Positions 19,855-20,331 of a stretch of 20,331 nt of DNA are shown piece by piece. Each line of letters begins with the position of its first letter. The first letter of the stretch is position 1. Below the pieces are notes generated by a model. It was given only the letters and a program-made list of their open reading frames with translations, was not told the DNA's origin and made no database searches. The translations under genes were made by a program, and so were the position numbers. The stretch comes from an uncultured Lachnospira sp. (GTDB lineage: Bacteria > Bacillota > Clostridia > Lachnospirales > Lachnospiraceae): NCBI GenBank assembly GCA_910589305.1, contig CAJUTV010000022.1, positions 1 through 20,331 of the forward strand, written 5' to 3'.

Positions 19855-20331
19855 ATGGATTTAACCGGAAAAATTGTAGGAATAAGCTCCAATTACATAA
19901 CACAGCGTTTTGAATTATCCATTGCAGTGAATGAACCAAAAGCCCTTACAGATGGATATGAGGAATTAAAGAATTATGAAATGCTGGATATAAGAATCAA
20001 AAAGCATAGAAATAAAAGAAGTTTGGATGCCAATGCTTATTTTCACGTATTAGTAGATAAGCTGGCAGACAAGCTTCGGATATCCAAAGTACGCTGTAAA
20101 AATATGATGATAGGCAGATATGGACAGCCCTTGTTTATTGATGAATCGGAGACGGCTGAGGCAGTTATAAAAACCAATATTCCAATAGAGCAAATGCTTG
20201 AGAGTGAAACGGTGCATTGTATGCCTTGTGGAAGAAAGATTGAAGAGGATAAAGAGCTTGTCTTTTATAAGATTTTTCGAGGAAGCAGCACCTATAACAC
20301 AAAGGAAATGAGTGTGTTAATTGATGGAACG
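19855..20331 (+). CDS. Phage recombination-module protein, partial (window end)
   Basis: The frame is open to the end of the window (159 codons). It begins MDLTGKIVGISSNYITQRFE, a small beta-rich start, then has IRIKKHRNKRSLDANAYFHV, LVDKLADKLRISKVRCKNMM and IGRYGQPLF. KRSLDANAYFHVLV plus a short Arg/Lys-rich helix is a pattern I know from proteins encoded beside ERF/SSB in Firmicute phages, possibly NinB-like, though I cannot confirm that. GAGGGAG lies before the ATG, 12 bp after the ERF stop. The length and C-terminus are unknown because of truncation. Confidence 0.7.
   Translation, partial: MDLTGKIVGISSNYITQRFELSIAVNEPKALTDGYEELKNYEMLDIRIKKHRNKRSLDANAYFHVLVDKLADKLRISKVRCKNMMIGRYGQPLFIDESETAEAVIKTNIPIEQMLESETVHCMPCGRKIEEDKELVFYKIFRGSSTYNTKEMSVLIDGT

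Overview
The window is AT-rich bacteriophage or prophage DNA from a Firmicute, most likely a gut-type clostridium (Lachnospiraceae-like). The evidence is strong AGGAGG-type ribosome sites, sigma-A promoters matching TTGACA-17-TATAAT, and the protein families present: Rha, BRO-N antirepressor, DUF1351, ERF, an N4 gp49-like protein and a clostridial-type amidase endolysin. No rRNA, tRNA, integrase, transposase, structural phage gene or CRISPR array was found.

Layout. Positions 1-2050 hold a Rha regulator, an N-acetylmuramoyl-L-alanine amidase and a gp49-like small protein, which is the end of a late/lysis region. Positions 2050-12200 form an accessory (moron) zone. It contains a par/Fst-like type I toxin-antitoxin locus, an HTH-ImmA/IrrE protease with an unrecognised partner, a HicAB pair, a truncated brnT, an HNH-HTH fusion with a remnant of a second HNH copy, a small HTH gene divergent from two microproteins, a decayed antirepressor, and a three-gene minus-strand operon encoding two membrane proteins and a DUF4041/GIY-YIG nuclease. 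Positions 12200-13330 are the lysogeny switch: divergent repressor and cro-like genes around three 17-bp operators. Positions 13310-16860 carry small early genes, a BRO-N antirepressor, a second HicAB pair and a third HTH control region. Positions 16873-20331 are the early operon: a second Rha, a zinc-ribbon protein, DUF1351, the ERF single-strand annealing protein, and a partial gene cut by the window end.

How it works together. Three divergent repressor/promoter modules, each with its own operator sequence, control the plus-strand early genes; the antirepressors are the likely inducers. The accessory zone is rich in addiction and defence modules (one type I, two HicAB, one brnT relic, one ImmA pair, and the nuclease operon). 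The nuclease operon is the strongest candidate for a little-described system: its nuclease has the domain order of SNIPE-type anti-phage nucleases but no membrane segment of its own, and two membrane proteins are encoded with it. The type I locus reproduces the architecture of Enterococcus par in detail. A third notable signal is a 29-30 bp element, present three times, that resembles the start of type II CRISPR repeats, is always followed by a terminator hairpin, and ends two truncated genes with the same five codons.
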